The position numbers and the translations under genes were made by a program. Under the pieces are notes generated by a model. That model made no database searches and had not been told where the DNA came from. It saw nothing but the letters and a program-made list of their open reading frames with translations. A stretch of DNA of 64,000 nt, taken from the NCBI GenBank assembly GCA_036874045.1, contig CM072347.1, positions 6,202,501 through 6,266,500 on the forward strand. Reading direction: 5' to 3'. The stretch is from Cymodocea nodosa. Its lineage: Eukaryota > Streptophyta > Magnoliopsida > Alismatales > Cymodoceaceae. This document shows positions 1-11,135 of the stretch, piece after piece (position 1 is the stretch's first letter; each line of letters starts with the position of its first letter).

Positions 1-159
1 ACTCCTAAGTTTTTGAATAGAGACACTGCTCATTTTGAACAAAATTGCAAAACATTTTAAATTTTTCAAAAACTTCTGTCTTAGATGCTAGAAAATATAC
101 CCAAGTGTATCTAGAGAAATCATCTACTAAAACAAATACATACCGTTTACCACCAAGAC

Positions 160-771
160 TTATGATTCTTGTTGGCCAAATAGATCAATATGTATAAGTT
201 CTAAGACTCTCTTACTTGAAATATCAGTTTTGGATTTAAAAGAGTTTTTGTGAAGTTTACCTAACTCACATGCATCACACATAAAGTTCTTTAAGTATTT
301 AATCTTTGGTAAACCTCTCACTAAATGTTTTCTAGATAGTTTGTGTAATAGTCTCATATTTATATGCCCAATCCTTCTATGCCATAGATATGCATCACTA
401 GTTTCAGCTAGCAAATATGAATTTAAATCAACTACACCAGAAGGTAAAGATAAAATACATATAGAACCTTTTCTTTTAGCAATAAACTTAATTTCATCTG
501 TATTTTTATCAATTATTTTGCATACATTATCTTCAAACACTACATAATATCCATTTTCAGTTAGTTTTATGACACTCAGCAAATTAAATCCTAGGTTTTC
601 TACATATAGTACATTCGAAATAACACAAGTAGGAGTTATTTGAACATTGCCCATACCTATGATTTTATCTTTGCTTTTGTTTCCAAATGTTACACTTCCT
701 TTCATGGTATTTGTAAAATTTTGTAATAGACTTTTTTGTCCGGTCATGTGACTTGACGCTCCACTATCCAA
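160..771 (-). pseudogene. Copia A protease and GAG-pre-integrase segment
   Basis: The product starts at a retropepsin-like active site, DSGASSHMTG, near its first residues. It continues into the GAG-pre-integrase zinc-binding region, with WHRRIGH at about residues 130-136 and CDACELGK at about 168-175. This is the standard order in Ty1/copia pol, where the aspartic protease precedes integrase. The segment ends before the integrase catalytic core, which would lie to the left of the window. It follows the gag-extension segment on the same strand. The family assignment is secure from these motifs. It is part of a decayed element and no host function is implied. Confidence 0.85.
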
Positions 772-807
772 GATCCATTTTGATGTTGTTTCCTCCTACA
801 ACACAAA

Positions 808-2088
808 TTAAGAAAAACTTTTTCTTGGTACCCAATGTTGTTGAGGACCAAGCTCATTAAACGCATATTTCTTCTTTTTGTTTAAAAATAGTTTAACATT
901 ATCATTTATATTCTTATTAGTTGTAAGTACTATTGATTTATCATTAGCTTCATACTCACATATAGCATTATTGCTTTTGCAATCATTCTTTTTGTTTTCA
1001 GATGTAGTATAATCAAGACCAAACATATTTTTATCAGATGTTAATTTATTTTGGTCATGCTTATACATTTCTGTAAGTTCATACCAAGATTTTGTACTTG
1101 TATTAGCACTTTCCGTACATACAAAATCTTTTTCTACACAAGAATTTTTTGTTTTATCACATACAGAATGAGTAATTGGTCTAATACTGGTGTATTGAAT
1201 TACATGCTCAGGTTTCTGAATTTTCAGTTTACTATAATTGTCTGAAATTTTAGAAACATTAGAAACTGAATTTTTAGAACAAGAAACAAGATTTTTAGAA
1301 ACATTTATAGTCATGTTAGAAGTACAATTTGACAAATCACATTGATTTATATTATTACTCCATGATTCATCCCTTGAAGTACCTACTTCTACATATTTAT
1401 TACCTTGTTTCATAATAAAAGGAATTTTAGTCTTAGATTTACTTGAACTACAACTAATAAATCCTTTATTGGCTTGAGATTCAAGATATTTAGGATAATC
1501 AAATCCTAAGCCAAATTTATAAGACACCGCAGGGGTACTAGTTAGTTTGTCTAACTTAGTTTGACTTAAATTCCATTTCTCAATGGTAGAATTTAAATCT
1601 TGCTCTCTTAGTTTTAATTTATCTATCTCTAATTTAAGTTCATTTATATTGTTTCTCAACATTTCATTTTCAGATTCTATCTTTAATTTTTCAGCATTTA
1701 TATTCTGTATTTGTTCATGCAAGATACATTCATTAAATCTAAATTTTTGCAAATCTCTAGCATGATTTTCATTATCACATTTAAAGTTTTCTAAAGTAGT
1801 AAACAGGAAACAATTTTCTTCTTCCATAATGGATGAAGATTTTCTAATATTCTTATTTTCCAGTTTACATACTTTAAGTTTTTGTAATAATGCATGATAA
1901 GCACATAATAATTCATCAAAGTTGAAATCTGAATGACTTTCAGGATCAGATATTACCTCAAACTCATCTGCCATGAAGCACACATGAGCAACGTCTTCTA
2001 ACTCTTGTTCTCCTTCTGAATGTGAAGATTTTGATGTTGATTCCTCAGATTCAGACTCTTCAGACGTGTCATCCCAAGTGACCTTCAA
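808..2088 (-). pseudogene. Copia A gag C-terminal extension, coiled coil
   Basis: The segment starts with an acidic, serine-rich stretch. A long heptad-like coiled coil follows at about residues 95-180, rich in Leu, Lys, Glu and Asn, and then a low-complexity polar tail that ends with a HWVPRK-type motif just before the protease. This layout (gag, zinc knuckle, long coiled-coil linker, protease) is typical of SIRE-type plant copia polyproteins. No enzymatic motif is present. It lies between the gag core and the protease on the same strand. Confidence 0.75.
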
Positions 2089-3065
2089 AGCCTTTTTCTT
2101 GTAAAACTTTTCTGAGTTTTTTGAGCCGTCTTCTTCTGATTTGTCCTACTTTGCTTTTCATTTTTCCTCATAGGACAATCTACAGAAAGATGTCCAGGTT
2201 TCTTACAGTTGTAACATACATACTTTCTGGATGAAGAATTCTTGTCATTCAATGATTTTGACGTTGAGGGTTTGTCATTTTTGTTCCTTTGTTGTTTCCT
2301 AGCTTTCCATGCTTTCTTAAATTTCCTAGTCACCAAAATCAAATCCTCATCAGAATCAGTAGATATATCAGAATCTGAATTAATTTCGAAGGTTATTTCT
2401 TTCTTCATTTTTAGTTTGTTGTGACTCAATGATTCATTTAATTGAACTTCATAAGTTGTTAAATTTCCTATAAGTTCATTCATAGTATAAACATTTAAAT
2501 CTCGTGATTCCTCAATTGATGTTACTTTCTGAGACCATTTAAAACTTAGGGATCTGAGAATTTTCCTCACCAAATCCTTCTGTTCAAAATTCTTTCCTAA
2601 ACATTTTAAAGAGTTTATGATATCAAGAAATCTGGAAAACATCTCAGAAATATTTTCGTCTTCATGCATCTTAAAGAGTTCATACTTATGAATCAACATG
2701 TTTATTTTTGTCTCTTTAACTTGAGAAGTACCTTCATGTGAAACTTCTAATGCATGCCACATCTCATAAGCAGATTTATATGCCGACACTTTACTGAACT
2801 ATTCATAACTCAATGCACAAAATAAAATATTTAAGCCCTTAGCATTCATAATTTCATTTTCTTTTTCAGTAATTGTCCAAGTATTATAAGGAGTAGTTAA
2901 CAGAGTATATGGTTTAGAAATCATGAACCACAACTTATGATCTATACTTTGAAGAAAAACAGTCATCCTATATTTCCAATGTTCAAAATGTATTCCATCA
3001 AATAAAGGAGGACGATTAAGATTTTGGCCTTCATATAAAGAAAAATTACCATTTCCAATAGCCAT
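2085..3065 (-). pseudogene. Copia A gag core (UBN2-type) with zinc knuckle
   Basis: The N-terminal part (about 2799-3065) opens with an ATG at 3065 and the plant copia gag signature PPLFDGIHFEHWKYRM. The downstream part (2085-2789) holds the alpha-helical UBN2-type gag domain and one CCHC zinc knuckle, CYNCKKPGHLSVDC. Gag would form the virus-like particle and the knuckle would bind the element RNA. The primer site and 5' LTR lie directly upstream. The region does not read as one frame. Confidence 0.85.
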
Positions 3066-3251
3066 CTTACCTTAGATTTTTCAACCTATTTGATTTTAAA
3101 CAGTCTAAAAGCTTTAAAACAACTTGAGCCTTAAATCAATAGAGTTAAATGTATGCTCAGATATTAATTTCTGTTTAAAAACAAGGAAGGTAGAATAAGC
3201 AATGATATTAAATAAGTTGGTATCGATTTTATATCAAAGATTATTCACAAA
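3066..3251 (-). other. Copia A 5' leader
   Basis: AT-rich untranslated leader between the primer site and the gag start. I see no gene or other signal in it. Confidence 0.6.
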
Positions 3252-3263
3252 GCTCTGATACCA
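3252..3263 (-). promoter_or_regulatory. Copia A primer-binding site, initiator-Met tRNA
   Basis: The minus strand reads TGGTATCAGAGC, the classic plant copia complement to the 3' end of initiator-Met tRNA. It lies two bases inside the LTR end at 3266, which fixes the 5' LTR boundary and the element orientation. Confidence 0.9.
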
Positions 3264-3265
3264 CT

Positions 3266-4841
3266 TGTATGATCGTATGGCTACACAAGAGGGTGGTGAA
3301 TTGTGTATTTTTAATATTTTCTGAAATATAATCGAAACTTTAAAACTCAAAAACTAGTCGAGACATTGTTTTCATAAAATCATTTTTATTCAAGGTTTCA
3401 ATTACAATTTACAATTCAATTCTCCTTAGAAATTGTAGATGCAATTATATTTCGATACCATGTATCATCTAAACAATTTCATAACTATAAACGGAGAAAA
3501 CTAATTTGCAGAATTTAAAACTTTTCTCCCTGTTTTAGATCTTTCTTCTTCTTCTTCTTCAGCAATTCTTTAGTGACGAATATCTTGTCTTTTCATGCTT
3601 CACCGAATTTGCTTTCTTCTGATGCTTCAAATCTTCAATGACAAAAATCTTACCTTTTTATGCTTCACTGAACTTTCTTCCACTTGAGAGATTTTTCCCG
3701 AAGATGTGTTTTTGATCCCTAAAAAAGATTTTTCTTTTGGTGTGTAGGGATGGTTTTATCCTTAAAAAGATTTTTCGTTTTGTGTGCAAGGATAAATTGA
3801 TCAACGAGAATTCTATGCCATTTATACTGTATCTTCATTTCATGCATATCCTTTACGTTTAACCACTACCAGTTTTCTACTTCTCCACGTCTTTTCTTTT
3901 TCCTTCATCGAAACACACACGTTCTAACTCACGTTTATATTTCGAATTTTCTTTAATTATCAGTCCTAGTTCTCTTAAAAATTTCTTGAAAATAAACTTT
4001 CTCGTCCAAAAATTTTTCATCAGTGTAATAAGAAGTCGTTACTTTAATATTAATTAAACGAGTAACACAAGTATATATATATAACTTAACGTTTCTAACT
4101 TAACGAGTTCACCATGTGCTATTTCACGTGACAAGTACTGTAGCTAACTCAACGAACTAAGTCCGTGGTATTATGCTATCTCAACGAACCATCTCCGTTG
4201 TGTTATGATAACTCAACAAACCAGTAATAAACAAATGTTTTTATAATAAGAATTTTACCACTTGCAAAAATAACAATTTAAGTTTATAACGCTAACCTAA
4301 CGCGTTGCCTTAGTGTTCAATATAGCAACTCAACGCATTTAGTTATGTTAACTTAACGAGTTAAACATGAGCACCTTACCTGATACAATACAACATTCGT
4401 AACTTATAATTTCACCACGTGTATAACACACTCTTAATGAGTTCGTCTCTTCTTTTACTCACTAACTTAACGAGTTATCATGTGACTTATTTTAACCTTT
4501 AAGCCTCTAACTTAACGAGTTCTCACGTGACCTCTATACAAACAAAACTCTAACTTAACGAGTTGTCTAAACGTGCACTATTCATGATACAGAAGATATA
4601 ACATTAAAACATATCATGCTTTTCAATAAAAACACACGTTAACTTAACGTTTAGCTAAATGAGAAATTAATGCAACGAAACGACTAGTTATTAACTTCAA
4701 ATCCAATACAGTCAAGTATTTATATCAGTAAGCTTTTTCTGTATTAATTGATGATTTTAATTTCTTTTCATAAGCAATAGTAATTGAGCAAATATGATTA
4801 TTTTCATTCAGCACACATCATCAAAATTAAAATACTCAACA
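3266..4841 (-). repeat. Copia A 5' LTR, about 1.58 kb
   Basis: Bounded by TG...CA: in element orientation it starts TGTTGAGTATTTT near 4841 and ends ATACA at 3266, next to the primer site. Its U3-side half (about 4080-4670) carries many short motifs of the type TAACTTAACGAGTT and TAACTCAACGAAC. These resemble the hairpin arms seen in the gypsy elements, although the two families are otherwise unrelated. The exact outer end was placed from the TG dinucleotide and from where gypsy LTR homology resumes. Confidence 0.75.
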
Positions 4842-6199
4842 CCAAGGCTAGAAGCTTTACGATCTCCTGAGATATGAGTCGACACTTGGTGAAAATGGTT
4901 TCCCTTCCTGCGACGCGATCACTTCTCACAGTGGTTGTCAAGCACTGTTTTTGGCTCAGAATCGACCCGACATCAGGAAAGTATCCTCACAAACCTCTAA
5001 TGGTTGGTGATTATGGTGGTGGTAATGATGGTTGGTGTGGTACTTCAGAGAATTGTCGACATTGCTTGTAGAAAGCTCGGTACTCCTCCTCTGTACACAT
5101 TGGCCATACCCATTGATCACACCTTTACTTATTTTTCTTCTTTTCTTTTATATTTCTTCAGTGGTAACTGCTTCTACTTGAATGATCGGTTAGATTTCCT
5201 TCATTCATATCAACGACGATGCTTTCTTCTCCTTTCGTGATACGTGCAATCGTGGTTTTTCTTTCAATTGTCCTGTTTCTGCAATCGCTATAGTGGCATA
5301 TTAGAAAATAAATAGTCCATGGAGTTACAAATAACTCAACGGACTTTCTTCGTTGATTTAACTATAAAACATGTGTATAAATTTAACTATCCGATGCTTA
5401 GGTGCATTTCGGATACTTACAAACTTAACTATCTGATGCCCAGATGCATTTCGAATACTTACAACTTAACTATCCAATGCCCAGATGCATTTCGGATACT
5501 TATAAACTTAACTATCCGATGCTCAGATGCATTTCGGATAGTTACAGATAACTCTCCGATATATAATTTAAGTAAATCTACCAAATCTCAGCACGTGTCA
5601 GTAGCTGTTTAATAATAAAAGAAACATTTCGGAAAGTTTTAGGTCTAACTATCCGATGCTCAAATGCATTTCGGATAGTTAGAGATAACTCACCGAAAAT
5701 CCACTTAAGTCACTTTCCCAGAACATGACATGTGTCCACAACTATTTTATAAATAAAAAGAGATTTCGGAGAGTTACACATATAACTATCCGATGCCTAG
5801 CTACAATTTCGAATAGTTATAGATAACTCACTGAAAGTTCACTTAAGTCATTTATTATGGTTTCGACACGTGTACTTCAAAAAATAATAAAATATTCTTT
5901 TAAAACATAACTGTTCGGTAGTTTAAACATAACTATCTGATACATGTTTGGAATGTTAAACATAACTGTCCGAAATATCAAAAAATTCGGATACTTAAGA
6001 ATTTCACAACCTGCAACTTACCAACAATTCAGAAATGTACTAAATTAACATTAATTCCCCCAAATTAAGCAGATTCTTTAATTAAAGCTTATAATAATGC
6101 AATTATAACATAATGGCTTAATTCTCATATGATAAGCTAAATATTACGTAATTAACCATCATTTAACCGTTAATATTATGCACTTTTTCATTCTAAACA
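4842..6199 (-). repeat. Gypsy element 1 3' LTR, partial
   Basis: Homologous to the LTRs at 12820-15015 and 26822-28990 from the block CCAAGGCTAGAAGC onward. It ends at TTCTAAACA (6199), which is the LTR start TGTTTAGAATG in element orientation. The left 0.9 kb is displaced by copia A. Confidence 0.85.
5320..5990 (-). repeat. U3 array of short inverted repeats in LTR of element 1
   Basis: A roughly 135-145 bp module repeats about three to four times with decay. Each module has TAACTATCCGATGC facing TTTCGGATAGTTA, then TAACTCACCGAAA, then a CTTAAGT box, then an ACACGTGT-type (G-box-like) site, then an AT-rich TTTATAAATAAAA stretch. The same array occurs in the other gypsy LTRs at about 14180-14790, 28150-28770 and 39310-39970. 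Confidence 0.8.
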
Positions 6200-6212
6200 C
6201 TTCCCCCATACC
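6200..6212 (-). promoter_or_regulatory. Polypurine tract 2 of gypsy element 1
   Basis: The minus strand reads GGTATGGGGGAAG directly against the LTR start TGTTTAG. This is the expected plus-strand primer position for a 3' LTR. Confidence 0.85.
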
Positions 6213-7501
6213 TAAATTTTGCTAGTCCCTTAGCAAACTAAGATCTAATTAATTGGTCTTTCTAAAAGTGCTAGAATTAATTATTCTTCTTTTTTTTCTT
6301 CTGTTCAACATAAGAATTATTATATAGATATTCTGTATGTTTTAGTAATCAACCTGTAAATATACTTAGAATATATGCAAATTACATACAAAGTATATCA
6401 TCATCACATAGGTGTTAATTATATTATCGTGTTTTCTTCTTTTCATCATCTATCATCTTGAATTTTCCTATAAGATTTCTAGAAGAAATTTCAACAACAT
6501 ACAAATCAAAGTACAATCTAATTCAGTATGATTAAGACAAGTAGAATAAAGAATTGTATCTCTATTAAACAACTTCAAAAGTTAATTCTAGATTCATATT
6601 TCAGCAATTCTAGATAACAGAAAATATACTCGATTCATAAGATATCTGTATTTCACAAAACACTTGTATCTTTTTAGAACAGTATATGTATTTTTTTTTT
6701 TGTACTTTAAAAGTTAATTTGACAAGCTTGAATCATACAAGAGCTTTTTAATGAACTCATGTAACGAGCTTTCAGTCAACAATCCCAGATCTGATCAGGA
6801 TCTTAGGTTGCTAGATTTCAAGAGTCCTTTTTCAGGTCAACAATCCTTACATACCTATCTACTCAAGTACAAAAGGCTTGTGATCAAACAAGTCAATAAA
6901 CTCTCAAAGTTTTTTTTTTCTCTTTTTTTTTATATATAACAAAACAAAACATTAATCACATACTGTATATGTACGTCTTTCATTAATAGAGATGTAATAA
7001 ACACCAATCTCATATAGTCCTGCTTCTATCATTTACTGAAAATATGAATCCATAACAATAAGCTCATACTTTTTCTGTAGTTTAATAAGATCTACACATA
7101 AATCATTCTACAAGTTTAATCAGTCAAATTAAATGTATCTTTAATCATAGGTGTTTCATTTAATCTAGAATTCATATTTCAGCTCCTTGAGGACTTTAGA
7201 TAATTTACTAATTTTTCATTAAGCATTTTGATTTCATTTTAAAATCGTGAAACTGTTAAACTCATGAAATTCAGAAAAAACATAAGATACTATATCCAGA
7301 TTTGCATAAATAGTAAATTCTATAGCATCTTATATAACCTTCTAAATATAACATTCAAGCAATTACAATTTATAAAAATTTTACAATCTCAATTATCGGA
7401 TAGTTACAGCAAGTTCATAAAAATTTTCAATTTCCACAAAACTTTGCAGTACCATTTTAATTCCTTTACTTAACAAACTTACATGACTATTACTTTAATT
7501 A
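6213..7501 (-). other. Inter-polypurine spacer, no element-strand gene
   Basis: About 1.3 kb of AT-rich sequence between two polypurine tracts, conserved in all four complete 3' halves (here, 15029-16309, 43015-44322, 48136-49428). No sense-strand coding region is visible. A short reading frame on the opposite strand (here about 6751-6920) recurs in other copies; see findings. Confidence 0.6.
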
Positions 7502-7516
7502 CCTCCCCCCCATACC
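7502..7516 (-). promoter_or_regulatory. Polypurine tract 1 (upstream copy) of gypsy element 1
   Basis: On the minus strand a GGTATGGGGGGG-type run follows the motif TTGAGGACAATGCAAAA (with small changes). That context normally marks the 3' polypurine tract in Athila/Tat elements. No LTR begins here. Confidence 0.65.
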
Positions 7517-7942
7517 TACATTTTGCATTGTCTTCAATGTAAAAGATTTGACAATAAATACAGTAATTGTAGCAGGCATGAATACAATTTCGTTGATTTA
7601 AAATTCAGGATAAGTAATTGGTTGCATACCTTATTTCGTTTGTATCTACTTCTACATATTCCGATTTTTGATTCTGAAAAACTTTTCATTCACAGATAAA
7701 AGACGAATATAAAACAAAATAACATTTAATAGATATTGATAAATTAGTGTTTTGTGTGGAACCCAAGCTCCTATACCTCTAGTGGCTCACAAGCAAGCTA
7801 GTTGGTTTCCCAGAACAGATACCAACAAATTGGATTGATATTTTATTTTATTTTTCTTTTATAAAATAAAATAACAACTACATTTTTTTTTTCTAAAAAT
7901 AAATGCAGAATACACACAACATTAAACACACAAAATTATAGC

Positions 7943-9079
7943 TTAAGAACATGATTGTAAAGTAAAAGCAAATGGAATAAACGTGTCAGTCCAAGTAAAC
8001 TTTTTAGGCATAGTTCTTCTTACTATTAATTCTGTTTTAATGCAGTTCTTATTCCTTCTTAATTTGTAAACGTGTAATATATTTTAAATTCCAAATACAA
8101 GTGTATTACCATTAATGATATGAAATGCAAAAAAGGATCCTTTTCGGTTCCAAGGTAATGTAGCAGTTTCTATTTCTACATCTATTTCAATATATTCCTC
8201 TTCCCACTTCCATTCATTTATGTCTTTCATAATCCATATTTGAAATTTCATCAATTCATCCCACCATCTTATCAGACATAAAGTAGGATCATCATCTTCA
8301 TTATACCACATTCCTATTTGAATTTTATTAAATTCTGTAGATGGTGGTTTAGCTATTTCTTTCGGTATAGGTAAAATTTCTATATATTCATTATAACTAT
8401 CTATGCTCACTATGTATAAATCAGATCCAAATGCTATTGATATATCTGTGACTAGATATACATATCTATCAAGTATGACATGTGTTTGGTTAATTAATGA
8501 TTTCTAGCCTAGATATATCATAATATTTTCATTCCAAGATCTATTCAGAAAATTATACACACTTAAGCGTAAATCTTCACCCCAATTTCTTGTAGGTCTC
8601 CAATAATATAATTTTTCAGGAATTGTAGAATGTTTATCAAAAAATATTAAAGTCGACCCACAATTTACAATTGGTACTTCATATCTGTTAGGTCTTCCTA
8701 TATTCCATTCTTCTCTTGTTATAGGATTTCTTATCAAAATATCAGGTAATAAACATGCATACCTTGGTCTCGTCCTGTATATGATTAATCCTTCATCTAT
8801 CCCCATAATATGATCTATTCCTTCTAATTTATTGGGTGGAATTCCAGTAGTTTCTTCCATAGGCAGATATTCATGGTTAATTGAACTACGATTAAATGAC
8901 CTCCATATGAATCCATCTCTAATCTTAGTCATTTTTGCAACTTGTAGTCCCTAAAAATATTTTTCTTCGATACAATCTTTAATTTCCTTTGATACACAAC
9001 ACAGCCTGCACAGATCTTTAGCTGACAAGTTACTTAGTACTTCCCTTAGTGCATCCAATGATAATTGCATCAATTCCAT
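7943..9079 (-). pseudogene. F-box/FBA gene copy carried by gypsy element 1
   Basis: About 378 codons from an ATG at 9079 to a stop at 7943. The N-terminal F-box reads LDALREVLSNLSAKDLCRL and continues with V-K-I positions typical of SKP1-binding F-boxes (about residues 7-45). It is followed by an F-box-associated-type domain with RNPITREEWNIGRPNR (about 130-145), RSWNEN and RWWDELMKFQIWIMKD. Plant F-box/FBA proteins are substrate adaptors of SCF ubiquitin ligases. Here the gene is intron-free and sits between the gag-like ORF and polypurine tract 1, as in four other copies in the window. It carries a few breaks. The F-box call is good; substrate and function are unknown. Confidence 0.75.
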
Positions 9080-9139
9080 TTGTCGATTCTATATAACACA
9101 AACAAAAATTTAACAGAGACAAAAATTAACATAACTACA

Positions 9140-9220
9140 GCACACCCTCGTGGAGTTAAGGCATAACTCTACAGACTAAGTTTGTTGAGTTAAGGACTAA
9201 CTCTACGATACTATTAACTA
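9140..9220. repeat. Hairpin-type repeat between gag-like and F-box ORFs
   Basis: Motifs of the TAACTC(C/A)ACGA and CGTTGAGTTA/TCGTGGAGTTA family face each other here. The matching gap in other copies (36470-36530, 46405-46460) has the same pairs. Confidence 0.65.
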
Positions 9221-9266
9221 TAAATAAAACCATATATATACAGATAGTTGCTTCAGTTATGCTACT

Positions 9267-10610
9267 TCATTCAGCTACCCTCTCAGAAGAGGTATCAATT
9301 TCATTAACAGTTCTATTAACAAGGTTAGGTATTGCTTGTACTGGCAATCCTCCAGTAGGTCTAACTTCCATTGATTCTTTCTGTCTAAGTGGTATATTTC
9401 TATTCTGATTTTGAATTGCAGCATTTCCATATACAAAATCTAGACGATTGTTTAATTGTTAGATTATCTTTTCTAATTTCTCTATTCTAGATCCTTGTTC
9501 AATTAATGCTTCATAACTTATATTCTTCTCATTTATATTTTCTCCTCCCTGGAAATTGTTGTTTCTCCAAGATAAATTCGGGTGATTTCTCCAATTAGGA
9601 TTATAAGAATTTCCAAAGTTATCTCTTTGGTTTCTAGCATAAATAATATCTAAATCATTTATGTTTGCATTCTTTTCTGCTAGCTTTTGATTTAATGATA
9701 ACTCTTCTATTTTCTTTGTTAATTCAGTTAATTTCACCTCAAGCATGGTACTTAAATCTATTTCATGCATTCCTCTTGGCAATATTTTTTTATTTGCAAT
9801 AGCTTCAGTTGAGTTTTCCCACTGTGAAGTACTTTTTGCAAAGTTTTCTAAATAAGCCCATGCTTCTTCACTACATAACTTTAAAAATCCATTTTGACAA
9901 GTAGATTCTAATAAAGATTTCGTTGAAACATCAATGCCTTCATAAATTATACCTATTAATTGTGCTTTACTCATTGCATGATGCAGACATTGAGTCAGTA
10001 AATCTTTAAATCTTTCAAAATATTTCCAAAATGATTCACCCTGTTTTTGGCTACACATTAATATTTCTTTTTTTTTTTTAATCGTTTGATGTGTTGGATA
10101 ATATTTTTCCAGAAAAATAGAGCAAAATTCAGGCTATGTAGAAATTGAATCAAGCGACAGAGTATATAACCATCTCTTAGCTGTGTCTTTTAAAGAAAAA
10201 GGGATATATCTAAGTTTAATAGCATCTATACTCATGTTCGGCAATTTCATCATTTGACAAACTTCATTAAATTCTCTAAGGAAATAATAGGCATCCTCTC
10301 TTTCTAATCCATGAATATGTGACAATTGACTAATATAATTAGATTTCAATTCAAACCTATCTCTCTCAAAGTTTGGCAATCGAATACATGAAGGTTCATC
10401 AACTAATTCAGGATATAGAATTTCTCCTAATGGTTTTTCTACTGGAGCAGCCATTTCTACGTTCTCTTTTAAAGAAAGGTTAGCTACACCCGAAAGAATT
10501 TCGTTAAAGTCTAGGTTAGAAAATGTTTCAATACTCCTCTACGATGAAAATTCTTAGGTAGGTGTTCTTACTAATCGTTTAGTGCTTAGAGAACGAGTCC
10601 ATGTGCTCAT
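9267..10610 (-). pseudogene. Gag capsid-like ORF of gypsy element 1, located 3' of ORF3/ORF4
   Basis: About 448 codons from an ATG at 10610 to a stop at 9267. It contains the Athila-type retrotransposon gag domain: PSCIRLPNFERDRFELKSNY, LREFNEVCQMM, IPFSLKDTAKRWLY, then SFWKYFERFKDLLTQCLHH. A coiled coil (KLTELTKKIEELSLNQKLAEK) and the conserved tail NSYNPNWRNHPNLSW follow. No CCHC knuckle is present. In canonical Athila elements this domain lies just after the primer site, before the protease. Here it lies downstream of ORF3 and ORF4 and upstream of the F-box ORF, in all copies that keep the region. It carries a few breaks. Confidence 0.8.
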
Positions 10611-10643
10611 AAATAAATAGCAAAAGATTAATTACATACCAGT

Positions 10644-10883
10644 CTAAAGCTTTCCATTTAATAAATATTTATTGACAGATGAAGTCAAATTAGCTACTTC
10701 TCCTTCCAGTTCCTCCAACACATTCTCCTTTCTTTTAAAAGTGCTGGTAACTCGTAAATAACATTCTGTTTTATATATATGATGCACATCCATAAAGTGA
10801 ATAAATCTCATTGCAAGAACGTGTCTTGCAACATGCATTGTGGTTCCTGTTTTCATGGGTACATGTACCACTATTAATTTCAA
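10644..10883 (-). pseudogene. ORF4, small conserved unknown, gypsy element 1
   Basis: About 80 residues with a conserved core (VHVPMKTGTTMHVARHVLAM, then RFIHFMDV and ECYLRVTSTFKRKEN). I do not recognise a family. Homologues sit in the same place, directly upstream of the gag-like ORF, at 17939-18163 and 34768-35040, with a remnant at 40199-40230. It ends about 35 bases before the gag-like start. Conservation across copies is the only evidence of coding function. Confidence 0.5.
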
Positions 10884-10889
10884 ATTTTG

Positions 10890-11135
10890 GTAACCGATAA
10901 ACCGACGAAGTTTCGTTCGTGGTTAAAAGAATAACCGTTCTGCTTAATCCACGAACTAACCTCGTTGAGTTATAGATAACTCAATGGAACACAATCGGTT
11001 ACTGTTGCTAACTCCACGGACTAACTTCGTTGAGTTATAGATAACTCAACGAAGTAACCCTATATTATATTACTGACCTCGTGGAGTTACGTTTAACTCA
11101 ACGAAGTAAATTCGTTGAGTTAACACTTGGCAACC
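10890..11135. repeat. Cluster of perfect hairpins between ORF3 and ORF4
   Basis: Contains TTCGTTGAGTTAT, two bases, then ATAACTCAACGAA: a perfect inverted repeat with 13-base arms. Several imperfect partners (CGTGGAGTTACG with TAACTCAACGAAG) lie nearby. The same cluster sits in the same gap at 18180-18420 and 34555-34780. Confidence 0.8.

Larger units (their letters stand above)
1..4841 (-). mobile_element. Copia element A (Ty1/copia, SIRE-like), 5' part, runs off the window
   Basis: In element order the minus strand shows a 5' LTR, an initiator-Met tRNA primer site, gag with one zinc knuckle, a long coiled-coil gag extension, the protease active site and the GAG-pre-integrase domain. Integrase, RT and RNase H lie beyond the left edge. 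The long LTR and extended gag fit the SIRE/Maximus lineage of plant copia elements, which is an inference from layout. The right end (TGTTGAG read on the minus strand) abuts a point inside a gypsy LTR at 4842, so A inserted into that LTR. The coding part is split over several frames with a few breaks, so it is a fossil of moderate age. Confidence 0.85.

Noticed and set aside
5320-5990. CRISPR-like array
   Set aside because: Repeats are degenerate palindromes inside plant LTRs, without unique spacers of constant length or cas genes.
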